A stretch of 37,217 bases of DNA from JAGXLP01 sp042218715. GTDB lineage: Bacteria; Bipolaricaulota; Bipolaricaulia; M55B111. The stretch is from the NCBI GenBank assembly GCA_042218715.1, contig JBDGQU010000040.1, positions 1 to 37,217 of the forward strand. The letters are read 5' to 3'. This document shows, piece by piece, positions 8,717-16,918 of the stretch. The notes beneath the pieces are model-generated. The model saw only the letters and a program-made list of their open reading frames with translations. It was not told where the DNA came from and made no database searches. Positions within the stretch are counted from its first letter, which is position 1, and each line of letters begins with the position of its first letter. Both the position numbers and the translations under genes were made by a program.

Positions 8717-8733
8717 TTGTGTCTCAATAACAA
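8717..8733 (-). promoter_or_regulatory. TTGTG-N-AACAA motif, weak Rex-operator candidate
   Basis: TTGTGTCTCAATAACAA is bounded by TTGT and ACAA inverted ends, resembling a Rex operator with a 17- rather than 18-base span and imperfect inner bases. It abuts the left edge of repeat element copy A. Weak evidence. Confidence 0.22.
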
Positions 8734-9090
8734 CTAAGTCGTGCGATTCTCTCTCCTGAGACCAACTTCTAATTAAGTCTAAAATAAAAATCGTCCCTAT
8801 TTGAGAAATTTAGTTAACTTCACCTGCTAGGTTATATCTAAAGCGTTAAATTAAGTCCCTCTTCCAGGGCTTTCACCCAGCACCCAGTTTAATATCGATA
8901 ATCAACCGGTGGTAAAGACTTTCACCAAAAACTTGTCTTCTGTAAACTGGTTTCACGTTCGAAGTCCATATTAAACTGGGTGCTGGACCAACTCCCGTTT
9001 ATCAAATAAGTCCTTCGGTTAACTCTTCCCTGTTAATTTAACAAATCAATACCGCACAATTTGGTAACAATAATTATATGGATATTATCC
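8732..9090. repeat. Structured ~359-bp intergenic element, copy A
   Basis: This non-coding block recurs at 16549-16900 with roughly 80% identity by eye and almost the same length. It contains a perfect 19-bp inverted repeat: CCAGCACCCAGTTTAATAT (8877-8895) with its complement at 8968-8986. The left domain has an outer stem AACTAAG/TTTAGTT (8732-8738 with 8809-8815) and an inner stem GCGAT/ATCGT (8743-8747 with 8790-8794). Smaller hairpins include ACCTgctAGGT (8822-8832) and TTAAC/GTTAA (9019-9036 region). The inner-stem pair changes in step with copy B. No protein is encoded in it. It lies between the divergent genes rex and the aminotransferase. It may be a large structured RNA, a leader element or a MITE-like repeat; strand is undecided. 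Confidence 0.7.
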
Positions 9091-9142
9091 TACAAGACAA
9101 ATATGTAATTCTACTGGGGAAATTTCTCTCGAGAACTCAACC

Positions 9143-9188
9143 CCGACTTGCCCCGGTCGGTCAGTTTTCCGTTGTATTTACGGAAAAC
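9143..9188 (+). other. Tandem leader hairpins upstream of the aminotransferase operon
   Basis: Two hairpins stand side by side: CCGAC/GTCGG (9143-9147 with 9156-9160) and GTTTTCCGT/ACGGAAAAC (9164-9172 with 9180-9188, nine perfect pairs, 7-base loop). They lie 67-112 bases before the ATG of the aminotransferase. A T-containing stretch follows but is not a clean T-tract. They may be a leader control element or the 3' end of a transcript from copy A; no known riboswitch class is recognised. Confidence 0.4.
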
Positions 9189-9254
9189 TTTATCCTTTGC
9201 AAAGAATAACCCGTTCTAATATCCTTAATTGAAATACAAAGGAGGTGCTGATTA

Positions 9255-10325
9255 ATGCACGATAAGCTATTTACCCCCGGACCGACGGAAGTTAGGACCG
9301 AATTACTTCAGGAATTATCCACGCCTCAAGTCCATCACAGAACGGAAGAATTTAGCGAGCTTTACGATGCCATCCAGCCGAAGCTACAGAAACTTCTATT
9401 CACGGACAATCCGGTTTTCCTGTTCACGTCCTCGTCGACGGGAGCAATGGAGTCGGCGGTAACAAACGCCGTAAAGAAAAAATGTTTAACGGTTTCCAAC
9501 GGGGCTTTTTCCGAACGCTGGCATAAAATCGCTTTGAAAAATGGAGTTCCGGCAGACAAGGTTGAACGAGACTGGGGAGAGCCCGTACCACCTGAGGCAG
9601 TAGACGAAAAACTCTCCACCGGAGACTACGACGCGGTGTCAATGGTTTTCAACGAGACTTCGACCGGGATGATGAATCCGGTAAAGGAAGTTGGTGAAGT
9701 GGTTAATAACTACGACGACGTAATGTTCTTAGTTGACGCGGTTTCGGGCATGGCGGGAGCAAAAATTAAGGTCGACGAGTGGGGAATCGACATGTGTCTC
9801 GCGGGAGTTCAGAAGGCCTTCGGTTTACCCTCGGGCCTGGCAGTTGCGTCCGTAAGCGATAGGCTGCTGGACAGAGCCGAAGAAGTAGAGGGGCGAAGTT
9901 ACTACTTTAACTTACCCTTACTGCACAAATATCACAAAAGAAGTCAAACTAGGACCACCCCCGCAATCCCCCAAATAATTGCCCTGAGAAAACAACTCGA
10001 TTACATAGTCAACGAAGAGGGAATTGAAAACAGGTTTGCGAGACACGAAAAACTCTCCGGCATCGTCCAGGACTGGGCCAGAGAATACTTCGAGGTTTTC
10101 CCGGCTCGAGGATACTGGTCGAAAACCCTTACCTGTATAAAGAACACGAGAGGAATCTCGGTCGCGGAACTCAACCGGGAATTGATAAACAAACACAACC
10201 TCAGGATAGCCAACGGGTACGGAGACATGGAGGAAGAGACGTTCCGAATTTCCAACATGGCTGACACTTCCGAACCCGACATTCGGGGACTTCTGGCTAC
10301 GATAAACGATATTCTCGGCTTTTAA
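9255..10325 (+). CDS. Class V aminotransferase (serine-glyoxylate/phosphoserine type)
   Basis: This 356-residue PLP enzyme belongs to the class V (SerC/alanine-glyoxylate) aminotransferases. It begins LFTPGPTEVRTELL and HHRTEEFSELY, hallmarks of the alanine/serine-glyoxylate branch. The cofactor region includes FTSSSTGAMESAV (residue ~60), FNETSTGMMNPV, LVDAVSGMAGA and the PLP lysine in GVQKAFGLPSGLA (residue ~190). RTTPAIPQIIALRKQLDYI follows. AGGAGGTG precedes the ATG at good spacing. serA follows within 30 bases, so the enzyme most likely supplies 3-phosphoserine in the phosphorylated serine pathway, as this aminotransferase branch is thought to do in some clostridia and methanogens. Serine-pyruvate or alanine-glyoxylate activity is the alternative. 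Confidence 0.85.
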   Translation: MHDKLFTPGPTEVRTELLQELSTPQVHHRTEEFSELYDAIQPKLQKLLFTDNPVFLFTSSSTGAMESAVTNAVKKKCLTVSNGAFSERWHKIALKNGVPADKVERDWGEPVPPEAVDEKLSTGDYDAVSMVFNETSTGMMNPVKEVGEVVNNYDDVMFLVDAVSGMAGAKIKVDEWGIDMCLAGVQKAFGLPSGLAVASVSDRLLDRAEEVEGRSYYFNLPLLHKYHKRSQTRTTPAIPQIIALRKQLDYIVNEEGIENRFARHEKLSGIVQDWAREYFEVFPARGYWSKTLTCIKNTRGISVAELNRELINKHNLRIANGYGDMEEETFRISNMADTSEPDIRGLLATINDILGF

Positions 10326-10352
10326 ACCAATATATTTGTGAAAGGAGGTAAC

Positions 10353-11267
10353 ATGGTTAAACTACTGATTTCGGATCCGATAGCGGAAGAGGGAGTTAAA
10401 AAACTGGAACAAGCGGGGTTCGAACTGGATCACAGGTACGATTTATCCGCCGAGGAGTTAGAAAGAGAGATAAGTCAGTACGAGGGAATCGTGGTCCGCT
10501 CCGCGACCAAACTGAGAGCGCCGATACTGGATGCCGCGGAGAACCTGAAGATAATCGTCAGGGCGGGCGTTGGACTGGATAACATCGACCTGGATCACGC
10601 GGACGAACTGGGTATTGAGGTTGAAAACACTCCGGCGGCAAGTTCAAATTCCGTCGCGGAGCTGGCTCTGGCTCACATGTTTTCTCTGGCCAGGAAGATA
10701 CCGCGGGGCACGGAATCCCTGAAAAAGCAACAGTGGATAAAAAGCGACCTAACAGGCACCGAACTTTCCGGGAAGACGCTGGGAATTATCGGGGCGGGGA
10801 GGATCGGTAGTCTGGTAGCTAAGAAAGGGTCGGCGCTGGGAATGAAGGCAATAACTTACGACAAATTCATAGACGAACCGCCGGTCGAAGAAGTTGAGAT
10901 GGTCGGAAAGGAGGATCTTTTAGTCAGCTCGGACTACGTGACGTTACACATCCCGTTCCTCGAATCCGAAGGGGCAACGATCGCGGAACCGGAATTGAAA
11001 AAGATGAAAGATTCCGCCTACCTCGTCAATTGCGCCCGAGGAGGAGTTGTAGAAGAGGAAGCTTTAAAGAAGGCGCTGGAGAACGATTGGATAGCTGGAG
11101 CCGCACTGGACGTATTCAGGCAAGAGCCTCCAGAGGACGAGGAGTTACTCTCGTTCGAGAACATTTCGTTGACACCTCACATAGGCGCTTCAACGGCGGA
11201 GGCTCAGACCAGAGTCGGAACCCAGGCTGCGGACAAATTAATTGATTTCTTCGAGAAGGAGGAGTGA
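10353..11267 (+). CDS. serA: D-3-phosphoglycerate dehydrogenase, short form
   Basis: This 304-residue D-2-hydroxyacid dehydrogenase probably oxidises 3-phosphoglycerate to 3-phosphohydroxypyruvate, the first step of serine synthesis. The start is ATG at 10353, preceded by AAAGGAGG; a GTG at 10338 would lie before that ribosome site. Motifs include VRAGVGLDNIDLDHA, the NAD-binding GIIGAGRIGSLVAKKG, VNCARGGVVEEEAL and LTPHIGASTAEAQ with its catalytic His. The protein ends right after the catalytic domains, so the ACT regulatory domain of longer SerA forms is missing. Feedback control by serine through that domain is therefore not expected. It sits between the aminotransferase and the DUF1015 gene. 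Confidence 0.88.
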   Translation: MVKLLISDPIAEEGVKKLEQAGFELDHRYDLSAEELEREISQYEGIVVRSATKLRAPILDAAENLKIIVRAGVGLDNIDLDHADELGIEVENTPAASSNSVAELALAHMFSLARKIPRGTESLKKQQWIKSDLTGTELSGKTLGIIGAGRIGSLVAKKGSALGMKAITYDKFIDEPPVEEVEMVGKEDLLVSSDYVTLHIPFLESEGATIAEPELKKMKDSAYLVNCARGGVVEEEALKKALENDWIAGAALDVFRQEPPEDEELLSFENISLTPHIGASTAEAQTRVGTQAADKLIDFFEKEE

Positions 11268-11270
11268 CAG

Positions 11271-12572
11271 ATGGCTGAAGTCTATCCTTTTCAGGGGTAT
11301 CGTTACAATAAGAAAAAAGTGGGCGACGTGAATCGCGTAGTTAGCCCACCGTACGACAAAATAGACGAAGAAGAACGAGAGGACCTTGCCAATGACAGTC
11401 TTTACAACATAGTCAGAATTATCCTCAGTAAGGCAAAAAACGAGGGAGAGGACAAATACGAACTGGCGGCAAATAACCTCCAGGATTGGATTGACGAAGG
11501 GGTACTGCAAAAAGACGAGGAACCGGGATTTTACGCCTATTACCAGGAATACGAGGCAGAGGGAGAGAAGAAGGTCCGAAAAGGCTTTATCGGGCTGGGC
11601 AAAATAGAGGAAGGCGAAGGGGTCAAAGCTCACGAAGAAACGATGTCAGGCCCCAAAGCCGACAGACTCCGGTTACTTAGGGCCACGGAGGCGAACTTCG
11701 GTCAGATATTCATGCTTTATTCCGACCCCGACAACAATATAACGGAAGTAATGGACGAAGCCAGGGGAGAAAAACCGGAAGTAGAAGTAAAAGACAAGGA
11801 CCGAAACACCCACAAAATATGGAAACTAACCGACGAGGAAACAATTGAGAAAATCAAGGAGGAAATGGGTGACAAAAGCCTTTACATCGCGGACGGGCAC
11901 CACAGATACGAAACGGCACTCAACTACCGAAACGAGTGTAGAGAAAAGGGCTGGAATTCGCCCGAAAGCGGGGGATTTGACACCCGCATGATGACTTTCG
12001 TAAACGTGGATGACCCCGGTTTGAGTATCCTGGCCACCCACAGACTACTTCACGACATTAACAACTTCCGGCCTCACGGAGTACTGGACAAAGCAAGGGA
12101 ACACTTTTCCATCGCCAGATACGACGAGCGGGAAAAACTCCTGGAGAAATTAGACGCGGATAAAGGGGTCAAACACACGTTTGGCTACCGAGCCAAGGAC
12201 GACAAAGCTTACTGGAGCCTCACGCTACGCGACGAGTCGATTATGACCGAACTGCTCCCGGATAAGTCGGAAGCCTGGAGAAAGCTGGACGTGGCGATTC
12301 TTCACAAACTAGTCCTGGAACAATACCTGGGAATAGACGAAGAGGCACTGGAAGAGAAGCGGAATCTGGAATACGTCAGGGGCCGGGACAAAGCCCTGGA
12401 CATGCTCAAAGAGGGTGGTTATCAGGGAGCTTTCATTATGAACCCAACGCGGATAGACCAGGTTAAAGAAGTGGCCGACCGGGGAGAGAAAATGCCCCAG
12501 AAGTCGACTGATTTCTATCCCAAATTGCTTACTGGACCAGTCATTCACAAATTAGAGATAGATAAAGGTTAG
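11271..12572 (+). CDS. DUF1015 family protein
   Basis: This 433-residue protein belongs to the DUF1015 family, commonly found beside serA and the aminotransferase in anaerobes. Visible family features are VYPFQGYRYN and SPPYDKIDEEERE near the N terminus, EEGEGVKAHEETMSGPKADRL near residue 115 and the conserved YIADGHHRYETALNYR near residue 205. The His-rich GHHRYE suggests a catalytic or metal site, but the activity is unknown to me. Glu/Asp/Lys content is very high. AAGGAGGAG lies in the end of serA, 3 bases from the start region, and alaS follows after 3 bases, so translation of the whole run is probably coupled. Confidence 0.82.
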   Translation: MAEVYPFQGYRYNKKKVGDVNRVVSPPYDKIDEEEREDLANDSLYNIVRIILSKAKNEGEDKYELAANNLQDWIDEGVLQKDEEPGFYAYYQEYEAEGEKKVRKGFIGLGKIEEGEGVKAHEETMSGPKADRLRLLRATEANFGQIFMLYSDPDNNITEVMDEARGEKPEVEVKDKDRNTHKIWKLTDEETIEKIKEEMGDKSLYIADGHHRYETALNYRNECREKGWNSPESGGFDTRMMTFVNVDDPGLSILATHRLLHDINNFRPHGVLDKAREHFSIARYDEREKLLEKLDADKGVKHTFGYRAKDDKAYWSLTLRDESIMTELLPDKSEAWRKLDVAILHKLVLEQYLGIDEEALEEKRNLEYVRGRDKALDMLKEGGYQGAFIMNPTRIDQVKEVADRGEKMPQKSTDFYPKLLTGPVIHKLEIDKG

Positions 12573-12575
12573 GTT

Positions 12576-15188
12576 ATGGAGTGGACAACGGACGAACTAA
12601 GAGAAGCTTACCTGAGCTACTTCGAGGAGAAAGGTCACCTGAGAAAGGACGGGTCCGGGTTGATACCCGACGATCCCTCCATGCTCTTTACCTCGGCGGG
12701 AATGGTGCAATTCAAGGACATCTTCTGGGGAAAAAGGGAACCGGATGATACTCGGGTAACTACCTGTCAGAAGTGCTTCCGGGCAAACGACATAGAGCGG
12801 GTCGGGGAAACGTGGTACCACCATACTTTCTTTGAGATGCTTGGAAACTTTTCCTTCGGGGATTATTTCAAGCGAGGGGCAATAGAACTCGCCTGGGAAT
12901 TTGTAACCGAAGTCCTTTCTTTCGAGGAGGAAAACCTCTGGGTATCCGTTTACGAAACGGATGACGAAGCCTACGAGATCTGGCGCGACGAGATCGGTGT
13001 CCCGAAAGCGAAGATAGCAAGGCTTGGTAAAGACGAGAACTGGTGGGGCCCGGTAGGAGATTCGGGGCCCTGCGGCCCGGACTCGGAGATATTCTACGAC
13101 GCGGGAGAAGAGTATGGCTGCGGACCCGACTGCGAAGGAGTTGCCTGTGATTGTAACAGGTTCAATGAACTCTGGAACCTGGTGTTTACCGGATACCAGA
13201 TGGACAAACAGGGGAAAGTAAAAGAACTGGAGAGGCAGAACATCGACACCGGAATGGGGCTCGAACGAGTAGCGGCCGTTCTCCAGGGAGTGGACTCCGA
13301 TTTCGAAATTGACGTATTCAGACCGCTAATAAACGAATTGAAAGAGATAATCGGTCTGAACGACTACTCTTCTCGCCAGATCAGTTACGTCCACAGGATC
13401 GGTGATCACCTTCGAGGGGCGGCATTCCTGATTTCGGAGGGAGTTATTCCGGCCAACGAGGGCCGAGGCTACGTGCTCCGTCGTATAATCAGGCGAGCCG
13501 TACAGGCTGGAGATAGGCTCGGCATGAAAGAACCGTTTCTAACTTCCGCTCTACCGCCGATACTGGACACTATGGGGGGAACTTACCCCGAACTGGTGGA
13601 TCGAGAGGACCTGATAGAGAACGTAATAGATCACGAGGAAGGCAATTACAGAAATACCCTGAACGAAGGCGAACAGCTATTTTATCGCCTGGCCTCGGAC
13701 CTTAAAGAAGAAAACAGGACGGAAGTACCCGGCGAGGACGCTTTTAGACTCTACGACACTCACGGACTGCCTATGTCTTATCTGGAAGCGCTGGCGGAAG
13801 GCGAGGGTCTGGAAATTGACAGAGAAGGATTCGAGCGCGAGATGGAAAAACAGAGGTCGCGCTCGAGAAGCGAGAAGGAAGACGGTGAAGAGCTGCACGA
13901 AGTAGCAGACGTTCCAGAGACTGAGTTCGTCGGTTACGAAAGGGATAGAGTTGATACCAGGGTAATGGTTCTGATAAAGGACGGCGAGGAAACCGATCAG
14001 CTTCGCGAGAACCAAGAAGGAACCGCGGTACTGGATAGAACTCCGTTCTACGCCGAAGCCGGAGGCCAGGTAAGCGACGTCGGAAACTTCGAGGGCGAGG
14101 GCGTCAGGGCGACCGTCCGGGAGGTTAAAGAGAGAAGTGGGGTTTACTATCACCAGCTGAAAGTAGATAGCGGAAAACTGGAAGTTAACGACCAGATTTC
14201 AGCCGAGATAGACAAGGAAAAAAGGAGAAATACAGAGCGGAACCACACGGGAACTCACCTCCTCCATCAGGCACTACAGAAGGTTCTGGGTCCTCACGTA
14301 GTCCAATCCGGATCGAAAGTAGCACCCGATGAACTGCGGTTTGACTTCAACCACTTCGAAATCCCGACCTCCGACGAGCAGCGAGAGATCGAGTCCCTGG
14401 TGAACGAGATCATCCTATCGGATAAACCGGTCTCTGAAAACTGGGTGGACAGCGTCGAACAGGCAAAGGAACTAGGAGCGGCCGCTCACTTCGAGGAAGA
14501 ATACCGGGGCAAGGAAGAACTTCGAACCATAACGGTCGAGAACTTCAGCAAGGAGCTGTGTGGAGGAACCCACGTAAACCGGACCGGTGAGATAGGGGGG
14601 TTTGCCATCCAGTCGATAGAGACTATAGCCTCGGGTATCCGCCGAATCAGAGCTTTAACGGGAAAGAATTTCCTGGCGGAGTTCCGAAGCCAGAGGGGGC
14701 GGCTCGAAAGACTAGCGGAGCTCGCCGGTTCAGGTAAAACAAACCTGGTAGGACGGTTCGAATCCATATTATCCCAACAGGAGAACCTGAGAGAGGAGCT
14801 GGAGAGGAAGACGGAACGATTGCTCTCCTCGGTAAAGGACCAAATCTTGGACGATGTGGAGGTCGTTGGCGGAATCGAACTGGTTTCCGCCCAACCCAAG
14901 GTCGACGGGTCCGACCTGAAAAGACTGGCCGATTTCGTCGAAGCAGAGGTCGACGGGGTAGTTATCTTAGGTACAGCCGAAGACGATAGTGCCTCCATAG
15001 TCTGCAAGGTTACGAAATCCCGGACGGACGTACTGAACGCCGGAGAAATCATTCGAGAGGCCTCGGCCATTCTCGGTGGTGGCGGCGGCGGTTCGGCCAA
15101 CTTTGCCCAGGGAGGAGGACCGAAAAAGGATCAGCTCAAAGAGGCCCTGAGGTCCGGAGCCAATATAGCGAGATCCAAACTGAGTTAG
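12576..15188 (+). CDS. alaS: Alanyl-tRNA synthetase
   Basis: This 870-residue class II synthetase charges tRNA-Ala. The catalytic domain opens with ELREAYLSYFEEKGH and contains MFTSAGMVQFKD-type motif 2 residues (LFTSAGMVQFKDIFWG) and GRGYVLRRIIRRA near residue 300. A Cys cluster, CGPDCEGVACDC, occurs around residue 190. The editing domain shows RNHTGTHLLHQAL (HxxxH) and ELCGGTHVNRTGEIG, which supply the zinc ligands for clearing Ser- and Gly-tRNA-Ala. A coiled region then leads to the C-terminal DHHA1 domain with GGGGGGSANFAQGGG. Length is normal. The start is 3 bases after the DUF1015 stop. The Ser pathway genes upstream make it a serine/alanine-themed operon. Confidence 0.96.
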   Translation: MEWTTDELREAYLSYFEEKGHLRKDGSGLIPDDPSMLFTSAGMVQFKDIFWGKREPDDTRVTTCQKCFRANDIERVGETWYHHTFFEMLGNFSFGDYFKRGAIELAWEFVTEVLSFEEENLWVSVYETDDEAYEIWRDEIGVPKAKIARLGKDENWWGPVGDSGPCGPDSEIFYDAGEEYGCGPDCEGVACDCNRFNELWNLVFTGYQMDKQGKVKELERQNIDTGMGLERVAAVLQGVDSDFEIDVFRPLINELKEIIGLNDYSSRQISYVHRIGDHLRGAAFLISEGVIPANEGRGYVLRRIIRRAVQAGDRLGMKEPFLTSALPPILDTMGGTYPELVDREDLIENVIDHEEGNYRNTLNEGEQLFYRLASDLKEENRTEVPGEDAFRLYDTHGLPMSYLEALAEGEGLEIDREGFEREMEKQRSRSRSEKEDGEELHEVADVPETEFVGYERDRVDTRVMVLIKDGEETDQLRENQEGTAVLDRTPFYAEAGGQVSDVGNFEGEGVRATVREVKERSGVYYHQLKVDSGKLEVNDQISAEIDKEKRRNTERNHTGTHLLHQALQKVLGPHVVQSGSKVAPDELRFDFNHFEIPTSDEQREIESLVNEIILSDKPVSENWVDSVEQAKELGAAAHFEEEYRGKEELRTITVENFSKELCGGTHVNRTGEIGGFAIQSIETIASGIRRIRALTGKNFLAEFRSQRGRLERLAELAGSGKTNLVGRFESILSQQENLREELERKTERLLSSVKDQILDDVEVVGGIELVSAQPKVDGSDLKRLADFVEAEVDGVVILGTAEDDSASIVCKVTKSRTDVLNAGEIIREASAILGGGGGGSANFAQGGGPKKDQLKEALRSGANIARSKLS

Positions 15189-15312
15189 TCGGGGCCGACC
15201 CATCTACTCCCATTAAGCCAGGATCCGGAATATTTTCCCACCGGCGGCGCGTTCCCGGCCTGTACTGCTACCAGGTCATCCATTAATCAACAAAGTTGAG
15301 ACCGACGAGACA

Positions 15313-16494
15313 TTATCTCTCCGCCGATATGGGCATGCAGACGTAGAGGAAGTCACCTTCTCCTTTTGCCGGTTCCAGCAAGCCGGCGGTCTCCGAATCG
15401 AGCAACCAGAGAACAACTTCTTCCGCGCTCATTCGCCTCAGCGCGTCTATTAAGAATTCGGCCTTGAAGGAAATCTCCACGTCCCCCTTACTGGGCTCCA
15501 GCAACTCGACTACCTCTTCCAGTTCACCCTTTTCGGGAGACGAAGAATACATCGTCAACCCATCGGACCCTTCTTCGGCCTTCAGCTTTACAGCCCCCGA
15601 CTCCTCCGAGGCCGTAATTTCCGCCCGGCCAAGCGTCTCCAGAGTGCTAGCTCGGTCGAGTTTCAGTGGTAATTCGTTGTCATCCGGAATGACCGCTTCG
15701 TACTCCGGAAACTGCTCCATAATCAATTTGTCGGAAAATACTACGTCGTCCGAGACGAAAAAGACTTCCGACTTCGACGCGTAGACCGATACCTCTTCGG
15801 ACTCAGTCCCGGAAAGAATCCTGTCCAGTTCGGTGAGAGCACCCGACTCTATTAGGAGATCCTTCGGCTCATCTATTTGAGAAATGGGGATCGTCTTGAC
15901 CGACATCCTGTACCCGTTGGTAGCAACCAGCTTCAGCTGATCCTCTTCGAATATCGTCTTCACCCCGGTCAACGATAGCCTGGTCGTCTCCTTGGCCTTT
16001 AACGCCGCAAACGTGGTCTGTTTTATCGCGTTCTTTAACTCGTCCACGTTTAGCTTCGCTACGGGCTCTTCCGGCAGTTCGTCCACACTTGGAAAGTCCT
16101 CTCTGGACAACTGAAACAGATCGAAATTAATCGGGCCGGAAGAAAGTTCTACCTTCTGGTTTTCCTCCGGATCGGACTTTAGCCTTACTTCCCCGCCCTC
16201 CGGAATTCTCTGCATTATCTTGGCTAAAACGTCTCCCTTGAGAACCACGGTCGAGGAACCCTCCAGGTTCGATATCGGAACGGTACACCTTGTAGTCATC
16301 TCCAGGTCCGTAGAAGTAAGCTTGAGTTCCTCGTCCCCTATTTCCAGCTTCACCCCCGACAGGATCGGCATATCTCGACCGGTTCCGATACTTCTCTTTA
16401 CTATATCCATCCCGTAGATTAAATCCTTGGTAGCACACTTAAAGTCAACTTCCGCCGGACTGTCGGTCCCCACGTCAAGCTCCTGATCAGTCAC
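15313..16494 (-). CDS. dnaN: DNA polymerase III beta sliding clamp
   Basis: This 393-residue protein is the ring-shaped processivity clamp. Family features are GRDMPILSGVKLEIGDEELKLTSTDLEM in the first domain, VATNGYRMSV in the middle and the C-terminal LYVCMPISAER, corresponding to the usual Y-x-x-MP-x end. The three-fold domain repeat is full length, with an extra acidic leader of about 15 residues. The start is GTG at 16494, preceded by TAGGAGGT. It is not next to dnaA or recF, its usual location, but downstream of tmk and repeat element copy B. A second copy elsewhere in the genome cannot be excluded. The protein is markedly acidic. Confidence 0.93.
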   Translation of the reverse strand: MTDQELDVGTDSPAEVDFKCATKDLIYGMDIVKRSIGTGRDMPILSGVKLEIGDEELKLTSTDLEMTTRCTVPISNLEGSSTVVLKGDVLAKIMQRIPEGGEVRLKSDPEENQKVELSSGPINFDLFQLSREDFPSVDELPEEPVAKLNVDELKNAIKQTTFAALKAKETTRLSLTGVKTIFEEDQLKLVATNGYRMSVKTIPISQIDEPKDLLIESGALTELDRILSGTESEEVSVYASKSEVFFVSDDVVFSDKLIMEQFPEYEAVIPDDNELPLKLDRASTLETLGRAEITASEESGAVKLKAEEGSDGLTMYSSSPEKGELEEVVELLEPSKGDVEISFKAEFLIDALRRMSAEEVVLWLLDSETAGLLEPAKGEGDFLYVCMPISAER

Positions 16495-16548
16495 TATTTT
16501 ACCTCCTATTTAATTTCATAGCCTTTTGATTTTTCACCGGAAAATATT

Positions 16549-16900
16549 ACCTAAGTCATGCTATTCTCTCTCCTGAGACCAACTTTTAATTCAGTCTACA
16601 AGAAAAATAGCCCCTATTTGAGAAACTTAGTTACCTTCACCCGTTAGGTGATATCTAAAACAATAAATTAAGTTCCTCTTCCAAGGCCTTCACCCAGCAC
16701 CCAGTTTAATATCGATTACCAGCTGGTGAAAAATACCTTCACCAGAAACCTTGTCCTCTGTAAACTGGTTTCACATTCGAAGTTCATATTAAACTGGGTG
16801 CTGGACCAACTTCCGTTTATAAAATAAGTTTTTCGGTTAACTCCTCCCTGTTAATTTACCAAGTCAAAACCGGGTAATTTTGGTATTATCAATATCATCC
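16549..16900. repeat. Structured ~352-bp intergenic element, copy B
   Basis: This is the second copy of the block at 8732-9090. The 19-bp inverted repeat is fully conserved (16694-16712 with 16786-16804). In the left domain the inner stem is GCTAT/ATAGC (16560-16564 with 16607-16611): the third pair is T-A here and G-C in copy A, and the outermost pair is G-C here but G-T in A. The outer stem CTAAG/CTTAG (16551-16555 with 16626-16630) also turns a wobble into G-C. A perfect 8-bp hairpin CTGGTGAA/TTCACCAG (16723-16730 with 16738-16745) replaces a weaker one in A. TCACC/GGTGA lies at 16637-16651. The element fills the gap between tmk and dnaN, 57 bases before the dnaN start. Confidence 0.7.
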
Positions 16901-16918
16901 GATCTAATCATACAACCT

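Noticed and set aside
8955..8990. tRNA/tmRNA-like 3' end in the repeated element (TTCGAA loop and a stem ending GG-ACCA)
   Set aside because: The putative T-arm stem does not pair in either copy and the 19-bp stem is too long for an acceptor arm; the resemblance is coincidental.
15189..15312. Terminator between convergent alaS and dnaN
   Set aside because: GTCG-GGGC-CGAC is too short and there is no T-tract; nothing else convincing was seen in this gap.
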